A stretch of 64,000 nt of DNA from Pseudomonas defluvii (GCF_001695625.1 NZ_MBPN01000003.1:1-64000), one strand, 5' to 3'; counted from the stretch's first letter, positions 26,899 to 35,262 are shown. The notes: generated by a model not told the origin, from the sequence alone. Translations and numbers: made by a program.

Positions 26899-26944
26899 GG
26901 CGGGCTGTCGCAGTTTTAGCAGCAAGCCCTGAGGCACTAGAGTC
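26899..26944 (+). promoter_or_regulatory. Shared 46-bp promoter-like motif, copy before the TonB receptor
   Basis: GGCGGGCTGTCGCAG, 23 bp, CTAGAGTC: the same two blocks and spacing as at 24598. It lies 107 bp before the receptor ATG. The rest of the 302-bp gap between the MbnH-like stop and the receptor shows no other feature. Confidence 0.6.
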
Positions 26945-27050
26945 GCGCCGTCCGTTGACAGGGTAGTCGCTGGCGCCATCCAGAGCGCTTTATCAGGGCT
27001 TTGTGGAGCATGTCGGACGGCTGCCGCCAGATTATCGAGCGAGCACCTTC

Positions 27051-29183
27051 ATGGTTTTAAAACAACGTCCTGGCCCTGCGCCACTGGGCTGGTCCCTGGT
27101 ATTGATCAGCGTGTTCAGCAACGCTGCCGAGCAACCACTGGCCTTGCCGGAAACCACCGTCGTCGGCCAACGTGAGCCCGGCTATAAAGCCGAAACCGTC
27201 AGTGGATTCAATAAAACCCCGCTCAGCCCACGAGAGGTTCCTCAGTCGGTCAGTGTGGTGACGCGTCAGCAGATGGACGACCAGGGCATGGTCAGTGTCC
27301 CCGACGCCATGCAGCAAGTGACCGGCGTCACCCTCATCGCCAATGACACCTTGAGCTACCAGTATTTGTCCCGTGGTTATGCGTTGGGCGTGATGTACGA
27401 CGGTGTGCCTTCCTACAACGGTATGACCCCTTCCAACCAGTTCGACCTGCCGCTGTACGAGCGCATCGAAGTGCTCCGGGGGCCTTCCGGCCTGCTGCAG
27501 GGCGCGGGTGAGCCTGGCGGTGTGGTCAATCTGGTCAAGAAACGGCCCCTGGATCATTTCGCCGCCAACTGGGCGCTCTCTGCCGGCTCCTGGGATACCT
27601 ACCGCCGTGAGGGCGATATCAGCGGGCCGCTGAATGACAGCGGCAGCTTGCGCGGTCGCCTGGTGCTGTCGAGCGAGGATCGCCAGTACTTCTACGATCG
27701 AACCAGCAGTGACAAATGGTTGGGGATGGCCGCCCTTGCTTACGACCTGAATCCGCAGACCACACTGGACGTTTCCTACAGCACCCAAGAGCAGCAGGTG
27801 CAGGCGCCCTGGTCCGGGTTACCGGCATATGACCTGGTGGACGCCAAGGGGCACTACAGGTTGTTGGATGTGTCACGCTCAACCTTCCATGCCCCTGACT
27901 GGGGACGGCTGAGTTACGACACCCATGAGTGGTCGGCCAGCCTTGAACATCGTTTCGACAACGAATGGGTACTCAAGGGCGCGTTCAACCGGCGGGAACA
28001 GTACCAGAACTACAAGTACGCCTATGCCTCATCGGGCCTGGCGCCGCTGACCGATACCCTCCGCTACAGCAGCATGCAAGGTGCCTACAACTACACCCGC
28101 GAAGGCATGGACGTGTTCTTGAGCGGGCCGTTCGCGTTGCTGGGGCGTACCCACAACCTGCTGCTGGGGGCCAACGCTGAGGTGTACAACAGCCGTGGCC
28201 GCTCGGGGCGTGGTGTGGGGGGGAGCACAACCTTTGACGGGCTTGACGACCTGCCCGAACCGACGATTGCGTACACCTCGGGCAGAGAGAGTGAAACCGA
28301 ACAGTACGGTCTCTATTCCCGGCTGAACATTAGCCTTGCCGATCCGTTGACGCTGGTGCTGGGGGCTCGCACCACGACCTTCCGCAGCCGTACCCGCGAC
28401 GTTGCGCCATCCAATGCCACGGACTGGCGAGACGGAGCTGAAGCCGATCAGCAGGTCAGCCCTTACGGTGGCGTGCTGTACGAGTTGAACCCGAACATCA
28501 CCCTGTACGCCAGCTATACCGACATTTTCGTACCGCAGACCCAACTGAAGGCGGATGGCAGTGTGCTCAAGCCGCGTGAAGGGCGCCAGTATGAAGTCGG
28601 CAGCAAAACCGAATGGCTGGAAGGGCGCCTGGGGCTGTCGTTGGCCTGGTTCAATTTGCGCGACGAGAACCGTGCCTACGCCGATCCGGCTTATCCAAAC
28701 GACAACTACTACCTGAACGCCGGCGAAGTAGAGAGCGAGGGCTGGGAGCTGGAAGTCACTGGCAAGCCCGCCGCTGGGCTCGACCTGTCGGCAGGTTACA
28801 CCCGCCTGGAGACGCGCTACCTGCAAGCCCGTGAGAACCAGGGGCGAACCTACTCGATCCAGACGCCCAAGGACCAGCTCAAGCTGTGGAGCAACTACCG
28901 CTTTGACGAGCAGAGCGCCCTGGCGGGGTTCAGTGTCGGCCTTGGAGTACTGGCCAATGGTGCCACACAGAGTTCCCGGGGCTGGCGCGACGAACTGGTG
29001 AACAGTGGTTATGCCGTGGTCAACGGCCGTATCGGCTACCAACTGGACAAGCAGCACAGCGTCGATCTGCACATCAACAACCTGCTGGACCGCACCTACT
29101 ACGCCTCAGTCGGTACCCCCAATATCTACAACTTCTATGGTGAGCCGCGCAGTTTTACGCTGACCTTTAGAGGGGCGTACTGA
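27051..29183 (+). CDS. TonB-dependent outer-membrane receptor
   Basis: A 710-residue receptor with signal peptide and mature start near AAEQPLALPETTVVGQRE. The plug domain is at about 50-200 (VPQSVSVVTRQQMDD, YERIEVLRGPSGLLQGAGEPGGVVNLV). A 22-strand barrel follows, ending RSFTLTFRGAY with the usual C-terminal aromatic. The siderophore-receptor type N-terminus lacks a FecA-like signalling domain. Shared promoter motif and adjacency link it to the MbnP-MbnH genes, so uptake of copper or a copper chelate is a reasonable inference; an iron siderophore is the alternative. The ATG at 27051 is chosen to begin the signal peptide. Confidence 0.88.
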   Translation: MVLKQRPGPAPLGWSLVLISVFSNAAEQPLALPETTVVGQREPGYKAETVSGFNKTPLSPREVPQSVSVVTRQQMDDQGMVSVPDAMQQVTGVTLIANDTLSYQYLSRGYALGVMYDGVPSYNGMTPSNQFDLPLYERIEVLRGPSGLLQGAGEPGGVVNLVKKRPLDHFAANWALSAGSWDTYRREGDISGPLNDSGSLRGRLVLSSEDRQYFYDRTSSDKWLGMAALAYDLNPQTTLDVSYSTQEQQVQAPWSGLPAYDLVDAKGHYRLLDVSRSTFHAPDWGRLSYDTHEWSASLEHRFDNEWVLKGAFNRREQYQNYKYAYASSGLAPLTDTLRYSSMQGAYNYTREGMDVFLSGPFALLGRTHNLLLGANAEVYNSRGRSGRGVGGSTTFDGLDDLPEPTIAYTSGRESETEQYGLYSRLNISLADPLTLVLGARTTTFRSRTRDVAPSNATDWRDGAEADQQVSPYGGVLYELNPNITLYASYTDIFVPQTQLKADGSVLKPREGRQYEVGSKTEWLEGRLGLSLAWFNLRDENRAYADPAYPNDNYYLNAGEVESEGWELEVTGKPAAGLDLSAGYTRLETRYLQARENQGRTYSIQTPKDQLKLWSNYRFDEQSALAGFSVGLGVLANGATQSSRGWRDELVNSGYAVVNGRIGYQLDKQHSVDLHINNLLDRTYYASVGTPNIYNFYGEPRSFTLTFRGAY

Positions 29184-29251
29184 GTGTGTGATGCAGGTTG
29201 ATCTCGACAGGTGTAAAGGCCTGGGCGCAGAACCTGCCGTGGCCTGAAAAG

Positions 29252-29280
29252 CGGGCAGGGCGAGCGCCACTGCCCGTTTT
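29252..29280. terminator. Bidirectional terminator after the TonB receptor
   Basis: CGGGCAG (29252-29258) and CTGCCCG (29270-29276) are followed by TTTT and preceded by GAAAAG. It can therefore end both the receptor transcript and the convergent DUF3077 transcript. Confidence 0.75.
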
Positions 29281-29284
29281 ACCG

Positions 29285-29602
29285 TTAGCGCGTTTCCGGC
29301 CTTGAACGGTCGGCCTCCATACCACCGAGCAACGCCTGCGCCAGCCCTTGAGCCATATCAACGGCCGTGCGGGTGGACCAGAGCAGATGCCGGGTTTCGC
29401 TGTCGACCACCAGACAGGCTTGTTCATTGGTGGCGTAGGCGGAACGTAGCAGGATGGTGAGGTGGATCAGCACGTCTTCGACGTTAAGCCCGGCGCGAAC
29501 ACTTAACAGCGGATCGTGGCTGTCTTCGCAGGAACCGAAGGTGGCGCAGGCGGTGGTTTTCAGGATGTTGGTGGGTGGGGGATCGGGGACTATCTTGGTC
29601 AT
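29285..29602 (-). CDS. DUF3077 family protein
   Basis: A 105-residue cytoplasmic protein beginning MTKIVPDPP with ADDVLIHL-like helices (LNVEDVLIHLTILLRSAYATNE), typical of the pseudomonad DUF3077 family of unknown function. The ATG has GGAG upstream. A conserved structured-looking element (29648-29777) lies in its leader and is duplicated further upstream without a gene. Confidence 0.75.
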   Translation of the reverse strand: MTKIVPDPPPTNILKTTACATFGSCEDSHDPLLSVRAGLNVEDVLIHLTILLRSAYATNEQACLVVDSETRHLLWSTRTAVDMAQGLAQALLGGMEADRSRPETR

Positions 29603-29647
29603 GGTGACGCTCCTTGATCAGTGGAGCTACTACCCATCGCTGCTAAA

Positions 29648-30050
29648 CGATAAGGGTGGCAGCTGTACGCGGGTTAGCAGACCAGGGATCAAGGAACCCG
29701 GCGCGCACGAAGGCGCCCCGCGCACAACCGCCATAACACAAGACAACAGTCACGAATCAAATCGTCTGCTGAACGAGTAATGGGCGCTGTATGCACCTTG
29801 ATCATTGGGCGGGCTGCTAAACCCGGTCGCTGGATTGGCAGCAACGCAGGGGGGTTAACGGGGTTGATGTGTGGATTCAAGCGCAGATGTGCGTGAGCTG
29901 ACGCGAACGTCCTTGGTAGCCGATAAGGGTGGCAGTTGTACGCGGATTGGTAGACCGGGACTCAAGGACCCCAGCGCACCCGAAGGCGCCCCGCGCACAA
30001 CCGCCATGACACGAAGTAACAGGCACGAATTAAAGCACCTGCTGAACGAG
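29648..30050 (-). repeat. Duplicated 130-bp GC-rich leader element (two copies)
   Basis: Copy A, 29648-29777, ends 45 bp before the DUF3077 start on the minus strand. Copy B, 29921-30050, is a direct repeat at a constant 273-bp offset. Both contain cgataagggtggcag, a GC-rich palindromic core around gaaggcgccccgcgcacaac and end in ctgctgaacgag. Such strong conservation including non-coding parts suggests a structured mRNA leader or a small repeat family. Copy B has no recognisable gene behind it. Nothing else is visible in the 870-bp gap apart from REPs from 30076. Confidence 0.6.
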
Positions 30051-30075
30051 GGTTGGGCTGCTGAAATCGGCCGCT

Positions 30076-30340
30076 GTATGATGCGATACAAGCACCGCGA
30101 ATTTACTGAGACCACGCCGATACCATCGCGGGCAAGCCCGCTCCCACAAGATGGACTGCAGTCCGGTGGGTGATTCATACAAGCAGGCTTGCCTGCGATA
30201 CAAACACCGCGAAGGTACTGGCACCACACCGATGCCATCACGGGCGAAGCCCGCCCACAGGATAGTGTTGGCCTCAGCCGTTGCACATTCACTGTGGGAG
30301 CGGGTTTACCCGCGAACACGGGCGCAGCCCGTGCCATGTT
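30076..30340. repeat. REP-type repeat cluster
   Basis: Several copies of the pseudomonad REP core lie here: cgcgggcaagcccgctccca near 30127, caggcttgcctgcgatacaa near 30183, cgggcgaagcccgcccacag near 30241 and a related piece near 30297 (tgggagcgggtttacccgcg). Orientation alternates. The cluster sits between the leader repeats and a broken LysE-type gene. Confidence 0.8.
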
Positions 30341-30473
30341 ACTGGGGTAATTGAGTGCCCTCGATGGTGAAAGCGCTCATCCACCATCGACAGTTCACAA
30401 GCAATAGCCGTTGTTCAGCCTGAAGCCAAAAAATGGCTACCTCCCTTGCGGACCAAGCAGTGATGACCGTCAC

Positions 30474-30767
30474 TCAGGCAACCTTGGCCTGAACGGTAAA
30501 CAGGCTCGCCCCCAGCGCCACGAACGAGGCGCCGAACAGCCGGTTCATCAACCGCGCACGGTTCGGCGAGGCGAGCTTGCGCCGCAGCACCTGGGCCAGG
30601 GCCACATAGAAGGCATGGGAGGCGATCGAGCAGGCCGCGAAGGTCAGCACGAGAATGCTCAACTGTGCGTTCGAGTCACTTCCCGAGCGGATGAATTGCG
30701 GCAGGAACGCTGCGAAGAACAGGATCGCCTTGGGGTTGGTCAGCGCCACGGTCACGCCGTTTAGCAT
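30474..30767 (-). pseudogene. LysE/RhtB-family exporter, 3' fragment
   Basis: The 97-residue frame begins RLMLNGVTVALTNPKAILFFAAFLPQFI and contains the C-terminal half of an amino-acid exporter of the LysE/RhtB family, normally about 205 residues. In this frame a stop (TGA) lies a dozen codons upstream, and the N-terminal half is not found in the 130 bp before the next gene. The gene is thus 5'-truncated and presumably inactive. Confidence 0.75.
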
Positions 30768-30901
30768 CAGTCTGTTGTTGCTGGAGGCGCGCCTGGCCGG
30801 CCGTCACAACGCCTTACAGGAACGCCATCTGCGCCTCCGATCGCGTGCAGTACAGCATAGGGAATTTGCTACTTCATCGAAGATTGCCTGACGTGGTTGG
30901 C

Positions 30902-31966
30902 TCAATTGGGCAGGTAACCCTCGACGTAGCGCACTGTCTTTTCCAACGTTCGCGCCAGGTCGGGATGTGTTAACTGATACTTCCTTTCCAGTTGCTTGCT
31001 ATGGCTCATGTCGAAGCGCTGCGTCTGAATAAAGTTCAGTGACTCGGCGCTGATCGCGAGTCGGGCTGCCAGTCCGGGAATCGTCAAAAGCCACCTGAGC
31101 ACCCCTATCGCTACATGGCGGCGGGGTGCCTTGACCTTCAGCGTTATTGCGACCTGCTGAAGCATCCCCTGCAAGTTCGGTGTGCGCTCATCGAGCGCCA
31201 GAACCTGCCGGTTGGCCATCGAAGGGTCGAACGCCACGCGGGTTATCATCGTCACCAGGTAATCGACGCTGACCAATGGCAACCAGTGCCCGGCGGAACC
31301 GGGGACAGCTTTGAACCGGCCTTGTGCCAGATTTCGAACGAGTTCGGCCAGCGGTTGCCCTTCCAGGATGTGCCCACTCTCGCTGTGGCCACACACCGTA
31401 GCAGGATGAACGATCGTGTAATCCGCGCCCGCTTCCTGCATGTAACGAATGACTGCGAAATGGGACTCGAGCTTGCTGCCTTCGTAGCCACCTACACGGC
31501 TGTAGACTGCGGGCCAATGTGTGTTTTCAGGGTGCTCATTATCAACCCCGATACTGGCAAGGTGGGTAAGGTTCTGCAGCATAAAGCCGCCCACCATCAG
31601 CAATCGGATACGCTGGCTCGCCGCAAGCCTGGCGACGTTCAGCGCCCCTTGCACATTGACTGTGCGGGCGCGTTCCATTGTAAGCCCCCAGGTAAATTGC
31701 GCCGCGAGGTGGAAAACCACAGCGGCCGAAGACACGCGCTGCCTGTCTGCCTCGCTGAGCCCAAGCCCCTCTCTGCTGATATCGCCCTCAACGGCATGGA
31801 TATACGCAGGGTTACCGCCCAGTCGGCCTACCTGCTCTCTGAGGCGCTCAATGTTTTCAGGGCTGCGCATAAGCACCCAAGTCTTGTGCCCTGTGGCAGT
31901 AAGACGCGCCAGTAAATGTTGACCCACAAACCCACTGCCGCCTGTGACGAAGCATTCAACGCTCAT
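30902..31966 (-). CDS. NAD(P)-dependent extended SDR (epimerase/dehydratase-like)
   Basis: A 354-residue extended short-chain dehydrogenase. It has the nucleotide-binding motif VTGGSGFVGQHLLARL at the N-terminus, VEGDIS, VFHLAAQFTW, and a catalytic Tyr/Lys in GGYEGSKLESH. The substrate cannot be named. The gene is divergent from a MerR-type regulator, and the intervening promoter has the classic MerR layout, so it is probably the regulated target. Confidence 0.82.
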   Translation of the reverse strand: MSVECFVTGGSGFVGQHLLARLTATGHKTWVLMRSPENIERLREQVGRLGGNPAYIHAVEGDISREGLGLSEADRQRVSSAAVVFHLAAQFTWGLTMERARTVNVQGALNVARLAASQRIRLLMVGGFMLQNLTHLASIGVDNEHPENTHWPAVYSRVGGYEGSKLESHFAVIRYMQEAGADYTIVHPATVCGHSESGHILEGQPLAELVRNLAQGRFKAVPGSAGHWLPLVSVDYLVTMITRVAFDPSMANRQVLALDERTPNLQGMLQQVAITLKVKAPRRHVAIGVLRWLLTIPGLAARLAISAESLNFIQTQRFDMSHSKQLERKYQLTHPDLARTLEKTVRYVEGYLPN

Positions 31967-31996
31967 GCCTGACTCCTTGTTTGGATGATTGGCGCA

Positions 31997-32027
31997 GGCT
32001 AAGGTGTAGAGCCTGCTCTACAGTCAA
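31997..32027 (-). promoter_or_regulatory. MerR-type promoter with 7-bp dyad in a 19-bp spacer
   Basis: On the minus strand TTGACT (32027-32022) is followed by a 19-bp spacer and TTAGCC. The spacer holds the perfect dyad GTAGAGC-AG-GCTCTAC (32021-32006). A long spacer with a dyad is the hallmark of MerR-family controlled promoters. It drives the SDR gene; the MerR gene starts 13 bp away on the other strand. Confidence 0.75.
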
Positions 32028-32039
32028 GGAGTTTTTAAT

Positions 32040-32444
32040 GTGAACATTGGGGAGTTGGAGCGCCGCAGTGGCGTCGGGCGCCATGCATTGCGCTATTACG
32101 AACAGCTCGGGCTGATCGTGGCCCATCGACAGGCCAACAACTACCGCAGCTACAGCGATCAGACCGTTGTTGATTTGGCATTCATTCAGAGTGCCCAGAG
32201 CGGAGGGTTTTCACTCGCTGAGATCGGCGACATCCTCGCGGCCAAGCGGGGCAATACGATCGATTGCGCTCAAGGCGCGGCCTTGGTCGCCAGCAAGATG
32301 GCCGAAATTCAAGCGAAGATCACCACCCTGCAAGCCGCGTATGTTTTTTTGGACGCGGAGCGTGCGAAGCTTGAAGCCAGTGCCATTGCCAACGGACAGA
32401 CTATTCCTCACCTGTCTGTCCCTGAGCATGCCTCGACGCCATAG
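32040..32444 (+). CDS. MerR-family transcriptional regulator
   Basis: A 134-residue regulator starting at GTG 32040 (MNIGELERRSGVGRHALRYYEQLGL). It has the winged-helix DNA-binding domain at residues 1-70, SLAEIGDILAAKRG, and a C-terminal dimerisation coiled coil (VASKMAEIQAKITTLQAAYVFLDAERAKLE). Only one Cys (C76) is present, so a metal sensor of the CueR type is unlikely. It probably controls the divergent SDR gene. Confidence 0.85.
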   Translation: MNIGELERRSGVGRHALRYYEQLGLIVAHRQANNYRSYSDQTVVDLAFIQSAQSGGFSLAEIGDILAAKRGNTIDCAQGAALVASKMAEIQAKITTLQAAYVFLDAERAKLEASAIANGQTIPHLSVPEHASTP

Positions 32445-32529
32445 CCTCCGGGCGAGGCCATTCAGCATGGCCCCAGCACCCTGGAGCTTGCCTTGCAAAT
32501 ATGCATGGCGAACCCTGAGTCGCTTGAAG

Positions 32530-32608
32530 GTCCCGCGATCTCGCTAAAGATCGACATCTACGGCGATCTCTTCCGCATCCCGTCGAGCCGACGTTTACGG
32601 TCTCAAGC
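32530..32608 (+). mobile_element. Fragment of an IS1182-family transposase gene
   Basis: One frame reads SLKIDIYGDLFRIPSSRRL, closely matching LLKIYIYGYLNRIQSSRRL of the intact IS1182-type transposase at 42068-43480. The DNA also matches over about 80 bp (for example gtcgagccgacg). The remainder of the element is missing. It marks an old insertion between the MerR gene and the next SDR. Confidence 0.75.
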
Positions 32609-32625
32609 TGCTATCGGCGGCCTCG

Positions 32626-33492
32626 CTACTCGACAATCGCCGGATGAGCCTGCACTGGACTGCCCAGCATGTCGCGATAGGACGGAGGCTGTTGGCCATC
32701 CAGGTCGACAATGCCGTACTTCACCGCAACTTCTGCCCCGATGAGGACCTGTCCGGAGTGCGTCATTCGGTCAGGGTCGCAATACAGCGCGTGAATGACC
32801 TTGCCAGTAAACTCCGGGCTTTCCATGACGAACGAAAATTCCTCGTAGCGATCCGGGTGCTCTTGCAATGCGCGTGTCGTGCGCTCCGTGCGCAGCGGAC
32901 CCATCCAGATGGACACCACCGCGACATCGTAGGGGCGAAAGTCCACGGCCATGTCTTTGGCGAATTTGTCGACACCGGCCTTCTGCGCGCCATAGGCTGC
33001 GCCGTGCATGTAGCAGTTCGAGCCAAATGACGAGGTGAACACGATCAGTCCGCCACGATGCTTGGCCATCAGCGGAGCCGCATACCAGCTCACCACATAG
33101 GCGGAGCGTAAACCGACGTCGAGGATCTTGACCAGATCGAGCGGCTTCTCCCAGAACGGTCCGGGGTTTATCAGTTGATCGTGTAGAAACGTCGCGTTAT
33201 TGACAAGGATGTCGAGCCGCCCGCTCTCGCGCTCGACCTGCTCGAAGAGGCTGCGCACCTGCTCATCATCGGCGTGATCGCACGCGACGGCGATGCCCTT
33301 GCCGCCTAACGCATCGATTTGGCGCGCCGTCTCGTGGATCGAGCCTGGCAACGGCGCATCGCCCTCGTTCTGCGAGCGGCCGGTCACGTATACCGTCGCG
33401 CCCGCCGCGCCGAGTGCCAGAGCAATGCCTTTGCCAGCACCACGCGACGCGCCTGTTACAACCGCGACCAATTGGCTGTGATCGTTACTCAT
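32626..33492 (-). CDS. Classical short-chain dehydrogenase/reductase
   Basis: A 288-residue SDR starting at ATG 33492 (MSNDHSQLVAVV). It has the cofactor motif VTGASRGAGKGIAL, NNAT, a Ser in VFTSSFGS and a catalytic Tyr-x3-Lys in AAYGAQKAG. It overlaps the truncated SnoaL-like gene by 8 bp, so the two were once an operon. The substrate is unknown. Confidence 0.85.
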   Translation of the reverse strand: MSNDHSQLVAVVTGASRGAGKGIALALGAAGATVYVTGRSQNEGDAPLPGSIHETARQIDALGGKGIAVACDHADDEQVRSLFEQVERESGRLDILVNNATFLHDQLINPGPFWEKPLDLVKILDVGLRSAYVVSWYAAPLMAKHRGGLIVFTSSFGSNCYMHGAAYGAQKAGVDKFAKDMAVDFRPYDVAVVSIWMGPLRTERTTRALQEHPDRYEEFSFVMESPEFTGKVIHALYCDPDRMTHSGQVLIGAEVAVKYGIVDLDGQQPPSYRDMLGSPVQAHPAIVE

Positions 33493-33934
33493 CTGCAGGT
33501 GCTCCCATTTCTGTGGCACTCGCCTGAACACCGGCGAAGCGCACACCGGGCTCGGTCTGCTCATAGCTGGCGATCAGCGTGGATGTCACCACGCAGCGCG
33601 TGGCGCTGATCTTCCAATGACCGTTGATCTTGCGGTACTCGTCGTCATAGTGCGCGCCAAGCTGGGTGATAGCCCGCGATTGCGTGTCGATCATCTGGTA
33701 ATGCAAACCCCAGGTGCCACGGGCGTGCTCGTCATCAAGCACATCGATCTGCGGGTTGACGCCATGGTGCATCTCGACGACATGCGGATGGCAGCCGAGC
33801 TGTTGGAAAATCGCCACGAGTTGGTCGCGGTCTTCGAACACACCGATCCGGCCGTAGTCGATAAGCACCGGGCCCGGCGCAAAGCAGTCGCGCATGCCCT
33901 GCGGATCCTTCAGATCGCAACACGCCAGATAGGT
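33485..33934 (-). pseudogene. SnoaL/NTF2-like polyketide-cyclase-fold protein, 5'-truncated
   Basis: The open frame YLACCDLKDPQGMRDCFAPG then continues through LIDYGRIGVFEDRDQLVAIF and HWKISATRCVVTSTLIASYEQ, the typical SnoaL-like small cone fold. Upstream it is closed by a TGA at 33935-33937, where the expected first 20-30 residues should lie. The sequence then runs into a hydrolase fragment. A shortened protein from the internal Met (136 residues) is possible but probably not functional. Confidence 0.65.
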
Positions 33935-34013
33935 TCACGTGCCGGCATGATGATGCGCACTGACAATGGTTTTTCAGGCTTGCCGCGCAGGAGCTGCGCC
34001 TGGGCCGACACGC

Positions 34014-34226
34014 TTTGTAGCCAGATGACTGCACCAGAAATTCGCTGATCAGCGAGGTAATCTGCTGGTGGATTAACCCGCGTAGGCGACCACTGTCACC
34101 CTCCACGCCGATGATGCCATCGCCTGGCACTTCTTTTTCGAGCAATGCCTGCGCGCCGGGCTTGCACTGCGACAGGAAACTGAAATGGCATGCGTCGCTG
34201 ATTCGAGGTAATGGTTTGACGCCGGG
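34014..34226 (-). pseudogene. C-terminal scrap of an alpha/beta (dienelactone-like) hydrolase
   Basis: One frame reads ISDACHFSFLSQCKPGAQAL and, after about 25 residues, RGLIHQQITSLISEF. This resembles the catalytic-His end of periplasmic dienelactone-type hydrolases (His followed by FLxxC). There is no start and no N-terminal part, and the frame runs on into unrelated sequence. It abuts the truncated SnoaL-like gene, so a deletion probably joined the two. Confidence 0.45.
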
Positions 34227-34260
34227 GCAGGGGCTATACAACCCAAAGCAGTTATTCGCG

Positions 34261-34327
34261 AGCGGCAGAAGCCGACCCATGGCTGCCGGTGGCGACGGGC
34301 AGAAATCGGCCAAAAGCAGCCATTCAA
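34261..34327 (-). repeat. Dispersed palindromic repeat, copy R1
   Basis: It contains gccgacccatggctgccgg and aaatcggccaaaagcagcca, the reverse complement of the pattern in copy R2 (gcttttggccgatt ... tatgggtcgatt). Further copies are near 38745 and 41820/43549. It marks the left side of the accessory island. From 34330 to 34568 I see no gene, only a 12-bp palindrome CACCAATTGGTG (34547-34558) ten bases before the first cassette boundary. Confidence 0.7.
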
Positions 34328-34568
34328 GGGCGTCTAAGAAAGCTGAGGAAATCCCCCATTGCGTGGCAATCCCCTCAATGATTCCTGCATGGAGCCGACC
34401 CCCTTGTCTAGTACCCAGTCTGAAAGCTAATGTGCAATCCGGCCAACACGCTGGCAAAAGGCCTTGCCGGGTTGGAGCATAACTTCAGTGTCGGCGAAGA
34501 AAGCGCATCGTAGATGCTGTCAGCGCGCCTTCAATAGAATTTTATCCACCAATTGGTGTCTATTTATA

Positions 34569-34575
34569 GTTAGGC
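34569..34575 (+). other. Left boundary of integron cassette 1 (GTTAGGC core site)
   Basis: GTTAGGC is a canonical R-prime core (G^TTRRRY). It is the exact complement of GCCTAAC, the R-double-prime at the end of the same cassette (35266), as expected for a cassette inserted by an integron integrase. The protease gene starts seven bases later. Whether the sequence to the left is an attI or a worn attC is unclear. Confidence 0.65.
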
Positions 34576-34581
34576 CGCCCC

Positions 34582-35262
34582 ATGATTACCGCTAACATCT
34601 ACAATCGAGTTTTCTTCATCAAAGCGGCAGATTATGGAACCGCATTTGCCATTGACCACGGTGGCAAGCAGTACCTTGTAACCGCCAAACACCTGATTAA
34701 CGCGGAGAAACAAGAAACAATAAAATTCTTTTTTGATCGTAGATGGGTTGATATGCCAGTAGAGCTAATTGGATTGTGTAGAGGTGAGACGGACATAGCA
34801 GTTTTTAGAGCTAACCAAATTCTTTGCACGGGGGATTTACCTCTAGAGCCAAGCTCAGATGGCGTTGTGATCAGCCAAGACGTATTTTTTGTAGGCTATC
34901 CCTACAAAATGTGGACAGACGCAGGTAAAGCCATGAACGGACGGCCATGTCCTTTCGTTAAAAAAGGAATTCTCTCCTCGTCTTTTGTTGGAGATGACGG
35001 AATTCCTCGGTTATATGTTGATGCACTAAACAACCCAGGCTTCTCTGGTGGCCCAATTGTCTTTCAACCCCCAGGAAAAACCGAATACAAAATTGCTGGC
35101 GTCGTCTCAAAGTTCAGAATCGAATTTGAGAGGGTGATTGACCAAAGTGGAGATCACATAGAAATGACCGTGGCATATAACACTGGATTTCTTATGGGTT
35201 ATGACATTTCTAAAGCAATTGAGGTCATTGAGCGCAATCCAAACGGATTTCCTATACCGTAG
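34582..35262 (+). CDS. Trypsin-like serine protease domain protein (cassette gene)
   Basis: A 226-residue protein with a chymotrypsin-fold triad: His37 (TAKHLI), Asp71 (ETDIAVF) and Ser155 (GFSGGPIV). No signal peptide or membrane helix is seen, so it acts in the cytoplasm. Short one-domain proteases of this type occur in anti-phage and signalling modules, but its substrate is unknown. Base composition is clearly more AT-rich than neighbouring genes. It lies 7 bp after a cassette boundary and 3 bp before an attC-like site, with no promoter of its own visible. Confidence 0.8.
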   Translation: MITANIYNRVFFIKAADYGTAFAIDHGGKQYLVTAKHLINAEKQETIKFFFDRRWVDMPVELIGLCRGETDIAVFRANQILCTGDLPLEPSSDGVVISQDVFFVGYPYKMWTDAGKAMNGRPCPFVKKGILSSSFVGDDGIPRLYVDALNNPGFSGGPIVFQPPGKTEYKIAGVVSKFRIEFERVIDQSGDHIEMTVAYNTGFLMGYDISKAIEVIERNPNGFPIP

